A DNA stretch of 64,000 nt from positions 10,742,501 to 10,806,500 of the forward strand of contig BRKX01000017.1 of assembly GCA_026008535.1 (NCBI GenBank), read 5' to 3'. Below are positions 11,370 through 23,265 of this stretch, piece after piece (position 1 is the first letter of the stretch; each line of letters starts with the position of its first letter). Source of the stretch: Perilla frutescens. Taxonomy: Eukaryota; Streptophyta; Magnoliopsida; Lamiales; Lamiaceae. The notes under the pieces were generated by a model that ran no database searches, was not told the origin of the DNA, and saw only the letters and a list, made by a program, of their open reading frames with translations. Position numbers and translations under genes: made by a program.

Positions 11370-12980
11370 TGATAATCGGTATTTTTGTGCTTCTTTTGAC
11401 TGCAACTTGGGGGTATTTCAATATAATTTTATAAACCAATTGTATATTTTTGATGTCCAAACCCATGTTTTAATCCAAGTGCAAATTCTAGGTGTGTTAT
11501 TGAAGAATCATCGAGTTCAAAGAACCAGGCGCGACCCACAGCACGGATCGGGGCGCGACCGCTCCGCCCGCGCCCAAACATGGCTTTCGATGCGTCTCTG
11601 GCGCGAGCTACCGCACGGGTCGAGGCGCGAATGGATCGGGTCGCGCCAAGCCAGGCTTTCCACGTGTCTCTGGCGCGACCCACAACGCGATCACTGACGC
11701 GACCTCTCTCCCGCACCCAAACACTCCCTCGTGACCTTCTCTGGCGCGACCCACAGCGCGATCACTGGTGCGACCCTGCTCCCGCGCCCAGGAACTCCCT
11801 CGTGACCTTCTCTAGCGCGACCCACAACGCGATCACTGGCGCGACCGCGCTCCCGCGCCCAGACACTCCTTCGTGCCCTTCTCTGACGCGAGCTACAGCG
11901 TGACCTGGGCACGACCGAGCCCGTGTCGCGCCCAGACGCTCTGTTTTGCGTGCCTTATCAGCGCCTTTCCCTCTAATTTTGGGGAAAGGAGATTGAAAAA
12001 ACCGGAGGTAGACGGATTTTTACAGGGAACCAATGATCAAACTCTAAAAATTTCTTCCAATCCCTATACCCCTTTTTCCCCTAGAAAATCAAAGATAGAC
12101 CATAGAAATGAGAGGAGGAAGAGGGCTTGGGCTTGTAAAGGGGAGTTCTTGAAGTTTGAAGAATTGAAGTGGAAGGATCTTGTGCAATCCTTGTACATTC
12201 TATTGGTTTAAACTAATCTCTATTTATGATTCATGTTCAAGTAATTTATTTTGCTTTTAAGATTATGAGTAGCTAATTTAATTAGGGTTGGGGTGAAGGA
12301 TCTTTGAAATGAGGATGTTTATTATGAATGTGGGATGAATGTATATTTCTTTGATTAAATCTTGTGGATCATTGTTGTGATTGTAAATGTTTATGGGTGG
12401 CCTCCATTTATGTTTATCTTTATGCTCAATGGGTGATTAGTTTTGCTCATTTGGTGTTTGTTGGTGATCTATGAGACCTTGTGGTTATACTTTGAAAGAT
12501 GTATGAGCATTTAGGTTTGTAATTTGTGGAGGGGACTCTTTGTACGTTTGAGTGAAATGCTTGTTAGAGATAGCAAGTTTAACATCATTTTTGCATATTA
12601 GGTGTTTGAGAAAATGCTTAAATGAACAAACCCTAATCATAAATAAAGTTTTGATTTATATATGATCTTCATGTTTGTGTAAACCCTTAAATCAAGGATC
12701 CAACACCCTAAACCCCTTTTTTAACCCATAAATTTCATCTCTTTAGTGTTGGAAATTATTATAAAATTTTAAATCTTTATGTTGGATTGATGAATGAAGT
12801 GAACAACAACTCCTTTGACTTATTTGGTTTAAATAGTGATTGAGATTTAATTAGGCATTATTTGTGCATCTTAGAATATATCTCCTATTCCTTGTGGTTC
12901 GACTCGTATCATTGCTTTCTACATCCGTGTACACTTGCACATGACATGACTTATTATTTGAGGTATAAAATATCGCATCA
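11370..12980 (+). repeat. Left (5') LTR of Athila-like element
   Basis: 1,611 bp, TGATAATCGG to TATCGCATCA. 11520-11940 is a CpG-rich array of words such as GCGCGACCCACAGCGCGATCAC with units about 71 bp apart (for example ACTCCCTCGTGACC at 11723 and 11794). The rest is AT-rich and nearly identical to the right LTR. I could not place a convincing TATA box. Long ORFs through the array are compositional artefacts. Confidence 0.9.
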
Positions 12981-12986
12981 AGTTTT

Positions 12987-13004
12987 TGGCACCGTTGCCG
13001 GGGA
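12987..13004 (+). other. Primer-binding site, tRNA-Asp type
   Basis: TGGCACCGTTGCCGGGGA starts six bases after the LTR end. It matches the usual Athila/Tat primer site TGGCGCCGTTGCCGGGGA, complementary to the tRNA-Asp 3' end, except for one G-to-A change at the fourth position. Confidence 0.85.
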
Positions 13005-13130
13005 ATAGATGATTTGGTTTTAAGATTTGTGCAATATTGCTCAACGAATCTCTTTACTAATTTGAAAATTTTTCTTTATTTTTGTTTCACATTGAAGTGG
13101 CTCACCTTGTAACCATTTTACAGGTAGTGT

Positions 13131-15614
13131 ATGCACACTCGATCACAAGGACAACCCCCCATTAAGTTTGATCCAGAGATCGAAGCAACGGTTCGCCACA
13201 ACAACGCACGTAGAAGGAGGAGAATGGCAGACAACCTTCCACCGGTGCAAGACCCGATAATTGCCCAAATGCAAAGGCAATTAGGGAAAATGCAAGAGCC
13301 ACTTAGGGCCCAAGAAGAGGCTCGAAATAGGAATGTGGAAGCGCCAATCCGGAACCTTTTTCAACCCGTCATTGATCAAGGAGTGATCAATGGACCGCCC
13401 ATTCAAGCCAACAACTTTGAGTTGAAGACATCACTCATATTGATGATTCAATAAAACAAGTTTCGAGGAACACCGACGGAGGATCCAAATGAGCATATCC
13501 GAAAGTTCCTTGAGTACACCGGGACTATCAAAGCAAATGGAGTTCCGGATGATGCAATTCGAATAAGACTCTTTTCATTCTCATTGGCGGACAAAGCAGA
13601 GTCATGGTGGTTGAGCCAAGCCCAAGGGTCATTTCAAACTTGGGATCAATTGGTGACGAAGTTCTTGCACAAGTTCTTCCCACCCGGAAAAACTCTAAAA
13701 CTCAAAGGAGAAATCACCATATTCAAGCAATGAGAAGATGAGAGCATGTATGAGGCATGGGAAAGATTTCGAGAAATGCTAAGGAAATGTCCCGGTCATG
13801 GATATGGCACCGATCACCAAGTGTGCTTATTCTACACATGATGCAAGGATGAGGTGAGAACGCTTATGGATGCAGCAGCAGGTGGCTCTCTCTTGGCAAG
13901 AGGATCGGAAGAAGCCTTGAGAATCATTGAAGAAATGGCTTCAAATTCATTTCAATGGCCGGCTACAAGAGAAGGAGTTCAAATTCTAAAAAAGGTGGCT
14001 TCAACCTCGAGTTCGGATGCACTTGGGCTTTTGGCGGCCCAAATGGCTACCTTGAACTCAAAATTTGAAACATTTACAAATCCAAAAGCCGAGGCCTCTC
14101 AAAACCAATTTGAAGAGGCCAACTATGTGAATCAACAAGGAGGTTTTTCCAACCAACAAAGGCCATTCAATCCGGGGTACAAGCCCCAATACGAAGGTCA
14201 ATATGGAGGAAATCAAGGTTACCAATACAAGGCACAATACCCAAATTTATCTTATGGTAACCCAAACAACACCACCCAACCACCTCCGGGTTTCTCCGTC
14301 ACAAATGGAGTGATTGATGAAGAGAAGAAGCCTAAGTTGGAAGAATTGATGATGGCATTTATGGGCAAGAGGGACAAGTACATGGTTGAGTCACAAGCTC
14401 ATGTGGCTAAATTGGAGAATAATGTTGGGGCTATTGGCATTCAAGTTAACCAAATGGAGAAGCAATTGAGCCAACTAGCAACCATTGTGGGGAACCAACA
14501 TCAACAAGGGAAATTCCCGAGCAACACAACCATTAACCCGAAGGATCAATGCAAGGTTATCACTTTGAGAAGTGGCACCACTTATAAAGGACCACAAATG
14601 CCTACCAACGAAAGAGAAAGTGGTGAACCAAGTTCAAGTGATCAAACTAGCAAGAATGAGCAAGATGAACAACAAGAGGAAGTTGAGGATAATGAACTTT
14701 CCAAGCAAAATGTGACTTCAACAAAAGGGATGGTGGAAGCACCATCTAAAAAGAGGGAAGAACCAAAGGTGCAAGTGCCTTATCCTCAACGTTTGCAAAA
14801 GAAGAAGAACGAGGAACAATTCTCAAGGTTCCTCGACATTTTTCGAAAAGTTCAAGTAAACCTTCCATTAGTGGAAGCTTTGCAACAAATGCCGAATTAT
14901 GCAAAGTTCCTCAAGGAGGTGATCTCAAAGAAAAGAAGATTAGGAGATCATGAAACGGTGAATCTCACGGAGGAGTGTAGTGCACTTATCCAAAGAAAGC
15001 TTCCAACAAAGTTGAAGGACCCCGGGAGTTTCACTATCAAAGTAACAATTGGGGATAGCCACATGGGGAAGGAATTGTGCGACTTGGGAGCAAGCATTAA
15101 CTTAATGCCACTCTCTTTCTACTTGAAGTTGAATATTGGAGAAATCAAACCAACCACCATTTGTTTACAAATGGCCGATAGATCCATAACTTATCCAAAG
15201 GGAGTGGTTGAAGATGTCTTGGTTAAAGTCAAAGACTTCATATTTCCCGTTGACTTTGTGGTGTTAGACATGGAGGAAGATAAGGATGTTTCTCTTATTC
15301 TTGGAAGACCATTCTTGAATACGGGGAAGGCTCTTATTGATGTAGAAATGGGAGAGTTAACTTTGAGAGTTAATGATGAGAAGGTGATGTTTTCACTTCG
15401 AGAAGCAATGAGGCATAAAGAGGAGGAGATGCAATTTGAAGAAAAGTGCAAAGTGCTCGAGATGGTGAACTCGTGCATGGAATCGGAGCACATATTTGAA
15501 CAAGTCTCGGGAATGCAAGATCCACTAGAGACATGCATTTCACACTCACTCTTTAATACATCTTCTTATGTTCTTATCCTTTCGATTTTCCTCTCATTGA
15601 CACTATCTTTCTAA
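13131..15614 (+). pseudogene. Gag-protease ORF of Athila-like element, three in-frame stops
   Basis: Single frame opening MHTRSQGQPPIKFDPEIEA. The N-terminal part precedes a capsid region typical of plant retrotransposon gag (EDPNEHIRKFLEYTGTIK, SWWLSQ, YEAWERFREMLRKCPGHG, then DAAAGGSLL). A Gln/Asn-rich linker with FSNQQRPFNPGY follows, then an acidic linker, and finally an aspartic protease with active site CDLGASINLMP and the distal LILGRPFLNT at about 15290-15320. Premature stops: TAA 13452-13454, TGA 13731-13733, TGA 13839-13841; the frame is clean from 13842 to 15614. No CCHC knuckle is apparent, as is common in Athila. The last 30 codons (SYVLILSIFLSLTLSF) are hydrophobic and end just before a splice-acceptor-like TTCTTTGCAG, so this tail may be intronic or inserted sequence rather than real protein. 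Confidence 0.85.
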
Positions 15615-15629
15615 TGAATTCTTTGCAGG

Positions 15630-18607
15630 AAGAATACCTGAGAAAGCCCAAGTTCCTTCCACTGAGAGAAACGGAACTAACATCAAATGAAGAGGAGTAA
15701 AAATAAAGCAAGTTGGAGTTGAAACCACTTCCACCTCACCTAAGGTATGTGTACCTTGAAGAAAGAGAACACAAACCGGTAATAGTCTCTTCCTTTTTAA
15801 CGGATGAACAACTTGATAAATTGCTAAGGGTGGTTAGAAAATATAAAAGCACTATAGGTTGATCTATCTCGGATCTAAAAAGGATTAGTCCCTCGATTTG
15901 CATACATAAAATCCTTTTAGAAGAAGATTACAAACCAAAAGTACAACATCAAAGAAGATTAAACCCAATCATGCAAGAAGTAGTTAGAAAGGAAGTGCTA
16001 AAATTATTGGATGCCGGTATTATATTTGCAATTTCTGATAGTGAGTGGGTTAGTCCTACTCAAGTGGTAGCGAAAAAAGGGGGTACAACTCTTGTTGAAA
16101 ATGAAAAGAATGAGATAATAGCAACTAGGTTGGTAACGGGATGGAGAATGTGTATTGATTACAGAGCTTTAAATGTGTATACAAGAAAAGATCATTTTCC
16201 TATCCCTTTTATTGACCAAATGCTTGATAGGTTGGCAGGGCATGAATTTTATTATTTTTTGGATGGATTTTCGGGTTACAATCAAATAATGATTGCTCCC
16301 GAAGATCAAGAGAAAACGGTTTTTACTTGTCCATATGGCATTTTTGCATATAGGTGGATGTCATTCAGGTTGTGTAATGCACCCGCCACCTTTCAAAGGT
16401 GTATGATGTCTATCTTCCATGGATTGATTGAAAATATAATGGAAGTGTTTATGGATGATTTTTCCGTTTTTGGTGATTCGTTTGAAAATTGCCTTAACAA
16501 TTTGTCTCAAGTGTTGCAGAGGTGTAAAGACACTAATTTGGTGCTAAATTGGAAAAAATGCCACTTCATGGTAAGGGATGGTATCGTGTTGGGACACAGG
16601 GTGTCCGGAGGACGCCTTGAAGTGGACCGAGCAAAGATTGTAGCCATTGAGAAGCTACCACCCCCGAAAAATGAAAAAGGAGTTAGAAGTTTCCTAGGGC
16701 ATGCTGGGTTTTATAGACGTTTCATCAAGGATTTTTCTAAAACTTCAAAACCTTTATGCCGTCTCCTAGAGAAACTGTCAGATTTTAATTTTGATAATGA
16801 TTGTTTGCAGGCTTTCGAGACTTTGAAGAAGGCCTTGATTTCAGCACCCGTCCTCATTTCACCGGATTGGAGTCAACCATTTGAAGTGATGTGTGATGCA
16901 AGTGAGGTTGCAGTTGGAGCCGCTTTGGGTCAAAAACGGGATAAGCTTTTCAGAGTGATCTATTATGGGAGTAAGACCTTAGACACGACCCAGACAAACT
17001 ACACCACTACGGAGAGGGAGCTACTTGTTGTGGTGTATGCATTCGACAAGTTTAGGCCCTATCTCATTGGGGCCCGAACTATAGTGCATACTGATCACTC
17101 CGCTCTAAGACATCTTTTTGCCAAGAAGGATGTGAAGCCAAGACTCATAAGGTGGATCTTATTACTTCGAGAATTTGATGTGGAGATCTGAGATAGGAAG
17201 GGGTGCGAGAATGTGGTAGCCGACCACCTTTCTCGGCTTGAACAAGTGGAAGATGATTTGGGGTCGTCACGGCCTATTAACGAGCTTTTTCCCGATGAAA
17301 GAATTTTAGAAATCAAGTCTCAACTCCCTTGGTTTGCCGACATTGTGAACATCTTGGTAGCAAAGGTGAAACCAACGGAGTTGGAGCCTTATCAACGAAA
17401 GAAATTCTTCCACAACTTGAAGTACTATGTATGGGATGAACCGTATCTATTTCGAAGATGTGCTGATTTGATGTTAAGACGATGTGTGCCAGAAGAAGAG
17501 TGGGGAGAGATCCTGAATGCATGCCATACCTCCCCAAGTGGAGGACATTTTGCTTCAAACAGAACCTCAAGGAAAGTGTTACAAAGCGGGTTATATTGGC
17601 CATCACTCTTCAAGAATTGTGTTGATTTTGTGAAGCAATGCGAACGGTGTCAAAGGATGGGATCCATCTTGAAAAGAGATGAAATGCCAATGAAAAACAT
17701 AATTGAAGTGGAACTATTTGATGTTTGGGGAATTGATTTCATGGGTCCCTTTGTGATTTCAAATGGTTTCCAATATATATTGTTGGCTGTGGATTATGTT
17801 TCAAGATGGATCGAAGCTGTGCCTACTACTATGAACAATGCAAATGTGGTCTTGAAATTTTTAAAGAAGAATGTCTTGACACGCTATGGAGCCCCGAGAG
17901 CTCTTATTAGCGATGGAGGAAGACACTTTTGCAACAAGTGGTTGGCCGCATTACTTGCAAAATATGGAGTTCGTCACAACATCACAACGGCCTATCACCC
18001 TCAAGCAAATGGCCAAGCCGAGCTTACCAACCGAGAAGTGAAGCAAATCCTGCAAAAAGTGGTTAAAACAAATGGCAAGGATTGGTCCAACCTCTTGGAT
18101 GATGCATTATGGGCGTATAGGACGGCATACAAGACCTCGTTGGGGATGTCACCATATCAATTGGTTTTTGGAAAATCTTGTCATCTTCCTATTGAGCTTT
18201 CACACAAAGCTTATTGGGCTACAAAAAAGCTCAATATGGATTTCATGATGTCGGGAGGTGAAAGAATTTTCTGGTTGAATGAGTTGGACGAATTTAGACA
18301 CGAAGCTTTCGAAAATTCATCCATTTCAAAGATGCGATCAAAGATATATCATGACAAGCTTTTGAGAAAAAAAGAACTATCACCGGGTGATGCCGTTCTT
18401 TTGTTCAACTCTCGCTTGAAGTTGTTTCCCGGAAAACTGAAAACCAAGTGGAGTCGTCCCTTCGAGATATCAAGAATCTTTAACGGAGGTGCAATTGAGC
18501 TAAAAGGGAAGGATGGAAACTTGTTTGTTGTCAATGGACAAAGGGTCAAGAGATTTTATACACCGGAGATGACACTCGATAATGATTCCAACATTCCCAC
18601 TGTTTGA
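15630..18607 (+). pseudogene. Pol (RT, RNase H, integrase) of Athila-like element, interrupted
   Basis: Frame shifted relative to gag-protease. Reverse transcriptase spans about 15960-16600 (WRMCIDYRALN; FFLDGFSGYNQI; YGIFAYRWMSFRLCNAPATF; active site VFMDDFSVFG). RNase H spans about 16860-17160 (VMCDASEVAVGAALG, TERELLVVVYAF, IVHTDHSALRHL). Integrase spans about 17500-18300 with the HHCC zinc motif (H at HTSPSGGH, C at CERCQR) and catalytic Asp, Asp and Glu in GIDFMGPF, LISDGGRHF and NGQAELTNREV. It ends with GKLKTKWSRPFEI and a stop at 18605-18607. Stops in frame: TAA codons near 15699 and 15705, TGA 15860-15862, TGA 17189-17191 (probably once CGA Arg). All catalytic residues are present, so decay is recent and by point mutation. 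Confidence 0.9.
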
Positions 18608-20130
18608 CAGAAAGTAAGACCAAGTCGAGCTACCGACAATAAATGAAGCGCTCGTTGGGAGACAACCCAACCTTGTACTTTTGTACATTCTCTTTTATTT
18701 TACGTTTTAAGTCTTTTCGTTTTTGTTTATCTATTTATTTGATTTAATATGCTGCTTTGAGTGTTTGTATAGTTTTTAAATCAAACAACAGGGTACACGG
18801 AGAAAACAAGCTCAACATATCAAGACACGGAGGCTCAGGCGCGGTACACAGCACGAGTAGAGGCGCGAGCACTAGTCGCGCCACATAGCGCGACCTACAG
18901 CGCGACACAAAGCGCGGTTGATCCCCCTCGCTCCCAAGCACGCGTGGAGACCCCTCTCGAGCGCGACCGACAGCACGAGTGGAGGCGCGACTGAGCCCGC
19001 TCGCGCTGAGAACAGAGCAGTTCTGAACGGTTTTTAATCTCCCCCTTTTCATTTTTTCACCCCATTCTCACACACCCACATTCAAAAACACTCGCACACA
19101 CGAAAATCTACTCCAAGCCAAACCCAAGGTAAGAAATCCTCTCACATCTCCTACATTTTTGTTTTACCCATGATCTTGCCTAGAAATTACATGTAATTTT
19201 GGTGATTTTTGGTTAAAATTGCTAGAAATACAAATTAGGGTTCATATTGGGGGAAATTTTCATGAATTGAGAATATGCTTGGATTTGTTGTTTCTATGTC
19301 CTTGTTTGAGCTTTGATTTTGTTATATTGTGGATGAAATTGTAGAAATGGCACAATTAGGGCTAAAATTTGGGAAAAATTGCTTGAAGTGAATTGTTGCT
19401 TGGTGTTGTTGCTTCTAAATTTCTTCCATGAGCATGATAGACAATTATGTAGAAGGATTGAAGTTAGTTTGGAGATGCTTGTACTTGCATTGTTGTGATT
19501 TGAGAACAAGGGTTAGCATTTTTGAGATTGTGAATTTCTAGCCTTGTTCTTTGCTTATTATAAGTTTATGCATCAATTCTGTGAATTTTACAAATGTTGA
19601 GGGATTGATATTTGTTGGTGGTGATTGTTCATCACTTCTTGTTGATAGTGAACTAGAGCTTAGTAAAGTTAGGATATTTCTTTCCATTTCTTTGCTTTGT
19701 TCCTAAATTATTTGCATACTTTACTTTATTGACTCATGTTAGTGAATTATGCAAGTAATAAGAAGGGTGACAATGTGCATGTGGTTTTGTGTACGAATGA
19801 AAATGGGAAATTTAGAAGTTCTCTAACTCTATGAGGCAAAAATGTTGTTGGATTTTGTTGTGAATTGAGGGGTAGTATATGTGAACTCCGACCCTGTTTG
19901 TATGATTTTTACAATCCGATTGTAGTGCCTACTTTGGAAATGCTTTTTGCTTTTGTTTAAGATTATGCTAAGGCCTGCAAGTGTGAATAGTTTTTGTTAT
20001 ATTTTGCTATGGATGGGCTCAAATTCTATTTGTTGTTTTGGTATGTTGTTTATAATTTGAACCTCACTCTTTGTCGTTTTTTTTATCCTTTGCAAGGTCT
20101 TGTGCATTTTCAAGAAATCATATATTCAGA
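18608..20130 (+). other. Spacer before env-like ORF with putative leader intron
   Basis: Non-coding. 18830-19010 is CpG-rich and shares GCGCGAC and CAGCACGAGTGGAGGCGCGAC words with the LTR arrays. 19020-19128 is CT/CA-rich like a 5' leader and ends CCCAAG followed by GTAAGAAATCC, a near-consensus 5' splice site (GT at 19129). The next 960 bases are T-rich like a plant intron and end with acceptor-like TTTTTATCCTTTGCAAG (AG at 20095-20096) or TATATTCAG (AG at 20128-20129), just ahead of the ATG at 20131. I infer a spliced leader or internal promoter for the env-like ORF; transcript evidence is needed. Confidence 0.5.
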
Positions 20131-21816
20131 ATGGCAAGACCAAGCAGAGGCCAAGCTTCTAGGAGATACGTGGTTGAAGAATCAGAGGAAGAAGAATCGA
20201 GTGTTGATCTCTCCGAAGAGGAAGCAGAAGAAGAAGAGGAGGAACAAGAGGAAGAATACCAAGGGGAAGACGACGAAGAGGAGTTTGTGCAACCCGAGCC
20301 ATTGCCGGATTTTCCTGACAGTGGCCCAAATGACCCTGCAAGAGCGGGTGTTTTCTTCCGTACCCAAGAGGAACGGGACTGCTGGGAGAAGTTGACGGGA
20401 TCTTTCAACATACTCCCCACCAAGTATTCATGTGACTCAGCCACTCAAGCAATGGGAATCCACGAGGATGTGTGGAGAATGTTCACTAGGATTGGATGGG
20501 AAAATGCCATGCAAGGAAGATGGCTAACCTATCATGTGTTAGTCAAAGAGTTCCTATCCTCTCTTAAGGTCCACAAACTCCCTAGCAGAGGACCGATCGG
20601 GTGCACTTTTCGATTGGGGAATCGTGATCATGAGCTCACATTGGTCCAACTTAACCAAATTTTTCAAACCCCAACAGATGGATACTATCACTACCACATG
20701 AATTTCAATGCTGAGACATTTTGGAGATTGATCTTGGACCCGGATGAGCGGATGTTCCAGTATGACTCGGGCTTGGCCAAGGCTTCGCAAATCCAAAACC
20801 CGATATTTCGATACCTCCACAGGATCCTTTCTTCCACTGTCCTTGCTCGACACGAGAACAGTGGACTTCAAAAGGATGAGCTCTACATCTTGTGGAGTAT
20901 GCTCCAAGCGATATATGTGGATTTTGGGGCATTGTTTCTGGATCAATTTAAAAGACAAGTGCAGCCGAGCAAGGGCACAATCAGTATCGGAGGCATGATC
21001 ACTTATATTGCCATGGCCTTGGACGTGAATCTGGCTAACTATCAGCCACTCCCGGGACCTCGAGCTCTCAACCTCACCCATCTTCAGAATGTCCGCATGA
21101 TTAGCCTGAATGCCGCCCCCATTGAGCTCATAATGAAGGATGGAAGGAAGTTTCCACTCTCGAACCCAGCACTCACATCCGTAACCAATTTTGAGGATCA
21201 ACGAAATTGGTTGATGAACACTCCGGAGCATAATGCTTTGATGATTGCTCCGGAACCCATGGGAGTGCATCTACAAAGAGAGAATGCGCCACCAAGAGCA
21301 CCTCGTGGGCAAAGATGAAACAGAGGAGGCGTGGCGGATGAACGACTTGAATCCCTTGAAGGTATGATGACAACTATGAATCAGAATTTTACTAACTTTC
21401 AAGGCAATGTCTTTACCCAGTTTACGGACATGCGGGTGGATCTTGATGTACGGCTCACGGATATGAGGGAGAATGTGGACAATCGGTTCACAGATATGCA
21501 GACGGACATTGACGAGAGATTCCAAGGCCTGCAGAGTCATATGGATGGCCGGTTTTCCGGCATGAGGACAGAGTTCCAGGGATTACAGAGCAATTACTCA
21601 AATCTGCATGGGGATTACTCTCACCTGAGGTCGGACGTCTCAGATATTGCCACCATGATGAGGCAATGGGGTGGCATTGGATCTTCTTCACAAAACCTGT
21701 CCCAGACCTTCACGTCCCCATTCCCGTCGTTCCAGCAATACCCCTTTCCGTACTCCGGGCCGTTCCAGTTCCCACAGAACCCCCGTCCACGCCCGCCACC
21801 GGATGCTGATGCCTGA
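20131..21816 (+). pseudogene. Athila env-like ORF (Athila ORF-1 family), one in-frame stop
   Basis: Starts MARPSRGQASRRY at 20131, just after a possible splice acceptor. A strongly acidic Glu-rich segment (residues about 15-60) precedes a roughly 300-residue globular domain containing PTKYSCDSATQAMG, RIGWENAM, ELTLVQLNQIF and TISIGGMITYIAMAL, which I recognise as the Athila ORF-1 type protein found after pol in these elements. A TGA at 21316-21318 interrupts the frame (likely former CGA). The same frame continues from about 21331 to 21816 through an 11-residue-periodic coiled-coil-like stretch (FTDMRVDLDVRL, FTDMQTDIDERF, FQGLQSHMDGRF) and a Pro/Phe-rich tail. No signal peptide or transmembrane helix is visible, so envelope function is doubtful. 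Long opposite-strand ORFs here are shadows. Confidence 0.8.
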
Positions 21817-23265
21817 GCCTTGTTAGTCGATCGACGATACCACAAGCCTACCCCCCTAAACTTTTTCTTACTTAGGTTTCGAACAAGTTTGGGGGTGGGG
21901 GTGAATATGTGTGTATCATTGATCTCTCTATCTTTTTAGAACGCTTTTTATTATTATTTAGAATTGTTAAAACTCTTGTCACATGGATGCTTTTTATTTA
22001 TTTATGTATTGTTGGGATTTGCTACTTAAAATTTGGATAATTTTTAATTTATTACATGGGTTTTGCGATATTTTATAGTTCTATATTTTTTTGTTAATAC
22101 GTATGATTGGTTTAATGATAAGGTAATAGCCTTGATGATAAGCAGGTTAGCCTTGATCTCGTGTTTCAACTCCTCTATTACTTATGGACTTAAGTTTGTC
22201 ATGCTCATTTTTTGGGAAATCTTGATTTGCCTATGATGTTGTTTTTGGTAAAAATAAATACATGCATAAGAATATGACTTGATAGGACACTTGATTGGAT
22301 TGTGGAAATATTGGCATTAGCTTGTAACCATCTTGTGAGATTTGAGCCTTGATCTCGTTCTTCATGTGTGAATCATCAATAATATTGGTATCTCTAGAAC
22401 TTGCCTTTTTGAACTCTCTTGATTTTACGAGTTGTGCTTAAAATATGGAGATGACCTAAGGCTTTCTTTGTCAAAATTGTGCCTAAAATTTTTCCTACAA
22501 ATACAACCCTTGCTAGCCCCTTTGTGCTTGTTATTGATTTTATTTGAAACCAAGGGGTAGAAGAAATTTGGGAATCAAGTAAGCTTGAAAATAAAACTAA
22601 TGGGAATTAATGATGGATTGAACACAACTCTTATTTTGTTGAAATAGCCTTTTTTTTATCAAACACACATGCAAGCCTTGCAAAGTGAAATAAAAATAAA
22701 TTGTAAATTGTTGAAGAACACCAATGAAAATCAAAATAAATAAGAGGAGCATTAATGTTTGTTGGCTATAGACTTTAGATCCAATTAAATTTCCCAAAGC
22801 AATGTGCGGGGTAGAAGAAAACTCAAAATAGATTTGCTTATCTTGAAATACAAAACAGGTTACGGGGATTGATTTTGAAGTCACTTTTAGCCTATATTTT
22901 TCCTACCTCGTCCAAAGAGCCTAACGTTTCAACCCTTAAGACCAATGTGATCCTTATTTTGAGCATACTTGTAGGAAGAGATGAGTTATTTTGCAAGCTT
23001 ATGGTGGTATACTAGCATTATTTGATGTCTAGTGTATACACGTCCCTTTTCTCCTTGAGAGGTTGAGTTGAGTGTTGATATTACTAAAGCAAGAAAAGAC
23101 GTATTTTTACATGTTCATTTCTTGTGTATCAGAACTTCATATACTTGTGTATGATAATATGCTTTTTGTACTTTCTTCTGAGGCATTCTTGATCTTGATT
23201 TCCTATGTTCTCTTTTTCTTTGAAAACTTGTTTGAGGACAAACAAGAGCTTAAGTTTGGGGTAGT
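21817..23265 (+). other. 3' non-coding region and polypurine tract of Athila-like element
   Basis: AT-rich sequence without convincing genes. AAGTTTGGGGGTGGGGGTG near 21882 resembles a second, internal polypurine tract. The tract used for the right LTR is at 23251-23265 (TAAGTTTGGGGTAGT), directly before TGATAATCGG. Two such tracts around the 3' region are familiar in Athila-type elements. Confidence 0.65.

Noticed and set aside
11580..11903. ORFs on both strands in the left LTR array
   Set aside because: CpG-rich repeats lack stop codons by composition; both strands are open at once, which is typical of artefacts.
15191..15538. 115-codon Ser-rich minus-strand ORF
   Set aside because: Antisense shadow of the protease and linker coding region.
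20554..21270. 238-codon minus-strand ORF opposite the env-like ORF
   Set aside because: Shadow of the plus-strand Athila ORF-1 gene; no motif of its own.
20131..21816. Athila third ORF as a true viral envelope, making the element an endogenous retrovirus
   Set aside because: No signal peptide, membrane anchor or fusion motif is visible, and the acidic and coiled-coil composition does not suggest a glycoprotein.
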